Below, one piece after another: positions 5,578-6,173 of a DNA stretch of 6,173 nucleotides (position 1 is the first letter of the stretch; every line of letters starts with the position of its first letter). The DNA comes from Chloroflexota bacterium. GTDB taxonomy: Bacteria > Chloroflexota > Dehalococcoidia > Lucifugimonadales > JADFKI01. Below the pieces are notes generated by a model. That model made no database searches. It was not told where the DNA came from and saw nothing but the letters and a program-made list of their open reading frames with translations. The stretch is from contig JADFKI010000226.1 in the NCBI GenBank assembly GCA_022565015.1, positions 1 to 6,173 of the forward strand, in the 5' to 3' direction. The translations under genes and the position numbers were made by a program.

Positions 5578-5695
5578 GCCTATCCGAAAACCCCATATCG
5601 ACGTTTTACCGTCCTTCGACAGAGCTCAGGACTAACGGAAGATTACCCGCTCGTGGTGAGCTTGTCGAACCATTCGTGGCAGTTTTCGAATAGGC
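5578..5695. repeat. 118-bp imperfect palindromic element between convergent genes
   Basis: The terminal inverted repeats GCCTATCCGAAAAC (5578-5591) and GTTTTCGAATAGGC (5682-5695) match at 13 of 14 positions. Inner arms also pair roughly: TTCGACAGAGCTCAGGAC on the left against the complement of GGTGAGCTTGTCGAACCA on the right. Each inner arm can fold alone (GTCCT...AGGAC at 5611-5632; TGGT...ACCA at 5654-5672). The TTCGACA...GAGCT / AGCTTGTCGAA pair is a pattern I recall from many uncultured bacterial genomes, where it recurs between genes. No protein, and no clear target-site duplication. It starts 8 bases after one stop codon and ends 63 bases before the other, so it could serve as a bidirectional terminator, a MITE-like element, or both. 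Confidence 0.75.
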
Positions 5696-5701
5696 TCCTA
5701 G

Positions 5702-5741
5702 CAGAGGGAGCGAGGCCGATTGGCAAGACGACCGCTCTCTG
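5702..5741. repeat. Imperfect inverted repeat downstream of the SelA-like gene
   Basis: CAGAGGGAGCG (5702-5712) and CGCTCTCTG (5733-5741) can pair with a two-base bulge around a 20-base loop. It lies just past the minus-strand stop at 5758-5760 and could contribute to ending that transcript. There is no T-run on either strand, so support is slight. Confidence 0.3.
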
Positions 5742-5757
5742 AGACGCGGGAAAATTC

Positions 5758-6173
5758 CTACTTCAGAAGCTCCTCGCGAAGGCGGCGAATTACTATTTGA
5801 AGCTCTGCCTCGTCCAGGTTCGTGGGGTCGACGGCAAGCTCGTTCGGGTGATGGATGTTGTGCAGGTAGATAGGCGGGTCGCCGTTCACCATCGCTGCGA
5901 AAATCTCGTCGCGACCGGCGCCAATTCGATCACCGGCGAACTTCAATACCGTGTGGGGCGTCAGGTAGTCGTACTCGTCGTGCACCACCGATACATCCAG
6001 ACCCGGCACCTCTATGAGGGCGTCCATTACCTGCCGGCACATCTCGCTAAAGCGCTTCATCTCGGCCTCTTCGTCCTCGTTGACGAAGATATCCAGGGCC
6101 TGAAGAAGACCGATTATCTCTTCCTTGGCGACCTTCATGCCGCGGCCTATGAACTGGTGCGGCGAAGCGTTGG
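5758..6173 (-). CDS. SelA-like / class V aminotransferase-fold PLP-dependent enzyme, C-terminal part (partial)
   Basis: About 138 residues are visible; the gene continues past the right edge, so its start and the PLP-binding Lys are not in the window. The first residues, PHQFIGRGMKVAKEEIIGLLQAL, match the segment just after the PLP domain in SelA-like proteins (the family of selenocysteine synthase and D-glucosaminate-6-phosphate ammonia-lyase; G-R-x-M-K-V-x-K-E-E-I is diagnostic). Then come the helical small domain (DEEAEMKRFSEMCRQVMDAL), a beta-rich part ending in NGDPPIYLHN, and the closing NELAVDPTNLDEAELQIVIRRLREEL. The ATG at 6138 lies inside the conserved GRGMKV motif and is not the true start. 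Many SelA-like proteins act on amino acids or amino sugars rather than selenium, so I do not assign selenocysteine synthesis. It converges with the CDP-alcohol transferase gene and need not share its function. Confidence 0.85.
   Translation of the reverse strand, partial: NASPHQFIGRGMKVAKEEIIGLLQALDIFVNEDEEAEMKRFSEMCRQVMDALIEVPGLDVSVVHDEYDYLTPHTVLKFAGDRIGAGRDEIFAAMVNGDPPIYLHNIHHPNELAVDPTNLDEAELQIVIRRLREELLK

Noticed and set aside
5566..5705. Target-site duplication flanking the palindromic element
   Set aside because: The bases on each side (CTTAAT before, TCCTAG after) show no convincing direct match.

Overview
This is a bacterial window of moderately high G+C with six protein-coding regions. 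Two are cut by the window edges and one is broken internally. I cannot fix the taxon. The FliD fragment has the large, IN-repeat-rich architecture I associate with planctomycete-type bacteria. The GMC oxidoreductase, the SMP-30 protein and the short palindromic intergenic element resemble what I recall from uncultured, often marine, Chloroflexota-like genomes. The mixed signal matters because there is a hard break in coding content near position 1410-1420, which could be a genomic rearrangement or an assembly join.

Layout. Positions 1-1412 (minus strand) hold the C-terminal part of a flagellar cap / hook-associated protein 2 (FliD). It runs off the left edge and has no native N-terminus. Directly against it, also on the minus strand, is an SMP-30/gluconolactonase-family gene (1417-2031) that stops about one third short of family length, exactly where the FliD frame becomes coherent. 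Upstream of SMP-30 is a 317-base gap with two 82-bp direct repeats, each carrying a strong hairpin, and a third degenerate hairpin. Next comes a complete FAD-dependent GMC oxidoreductase (2349-3896, minus). It has a good sigma70-type promoter and probably a TTG start.

Positions 3911-4252 form a divergent control region. It holds the GMC promoter, a pair of 16-bp direct repeats, a perfect GCGTAGC-TT-GCTACGC palindrome, a weak extended -10, and a hairpin that includes the Shine-Dalgarno of the next gene. On the plus strand follows a two-gene operon. The first gene is a small nucleotidyltransferase (4253-4969). The second is a membrane CDP-alcohol phosphatidyltransferase (4962-5570) that overlaps it by 8 bases. 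The pair looks like a split version of the two-domain CTP:inositol-1-phosphate cytidylyltransferase / di-myo-inositol-phosphate-phosphate synthase. If so, one enzyme makes a CDP-activated polyol and the next transfers it to a second alcohol. The substrate is inference.

The operon converges on the C-terminal part of a SelA-like / class V aminotransferase-fold PLP enzyme (5758-6173, minus, off the right edge). Between them is a 118-bp imperfect palindrome (5578-5695) that resembles a non-autonomous mobile element or a bidirectional terminator. I see no tRNA, rRNA, CRISPR array or transposase. The items most worth following are the SMP-30/FliD break, the split cytidylyltransferase/transferase pair with its control region, and the two families of structured intergenic repeats.
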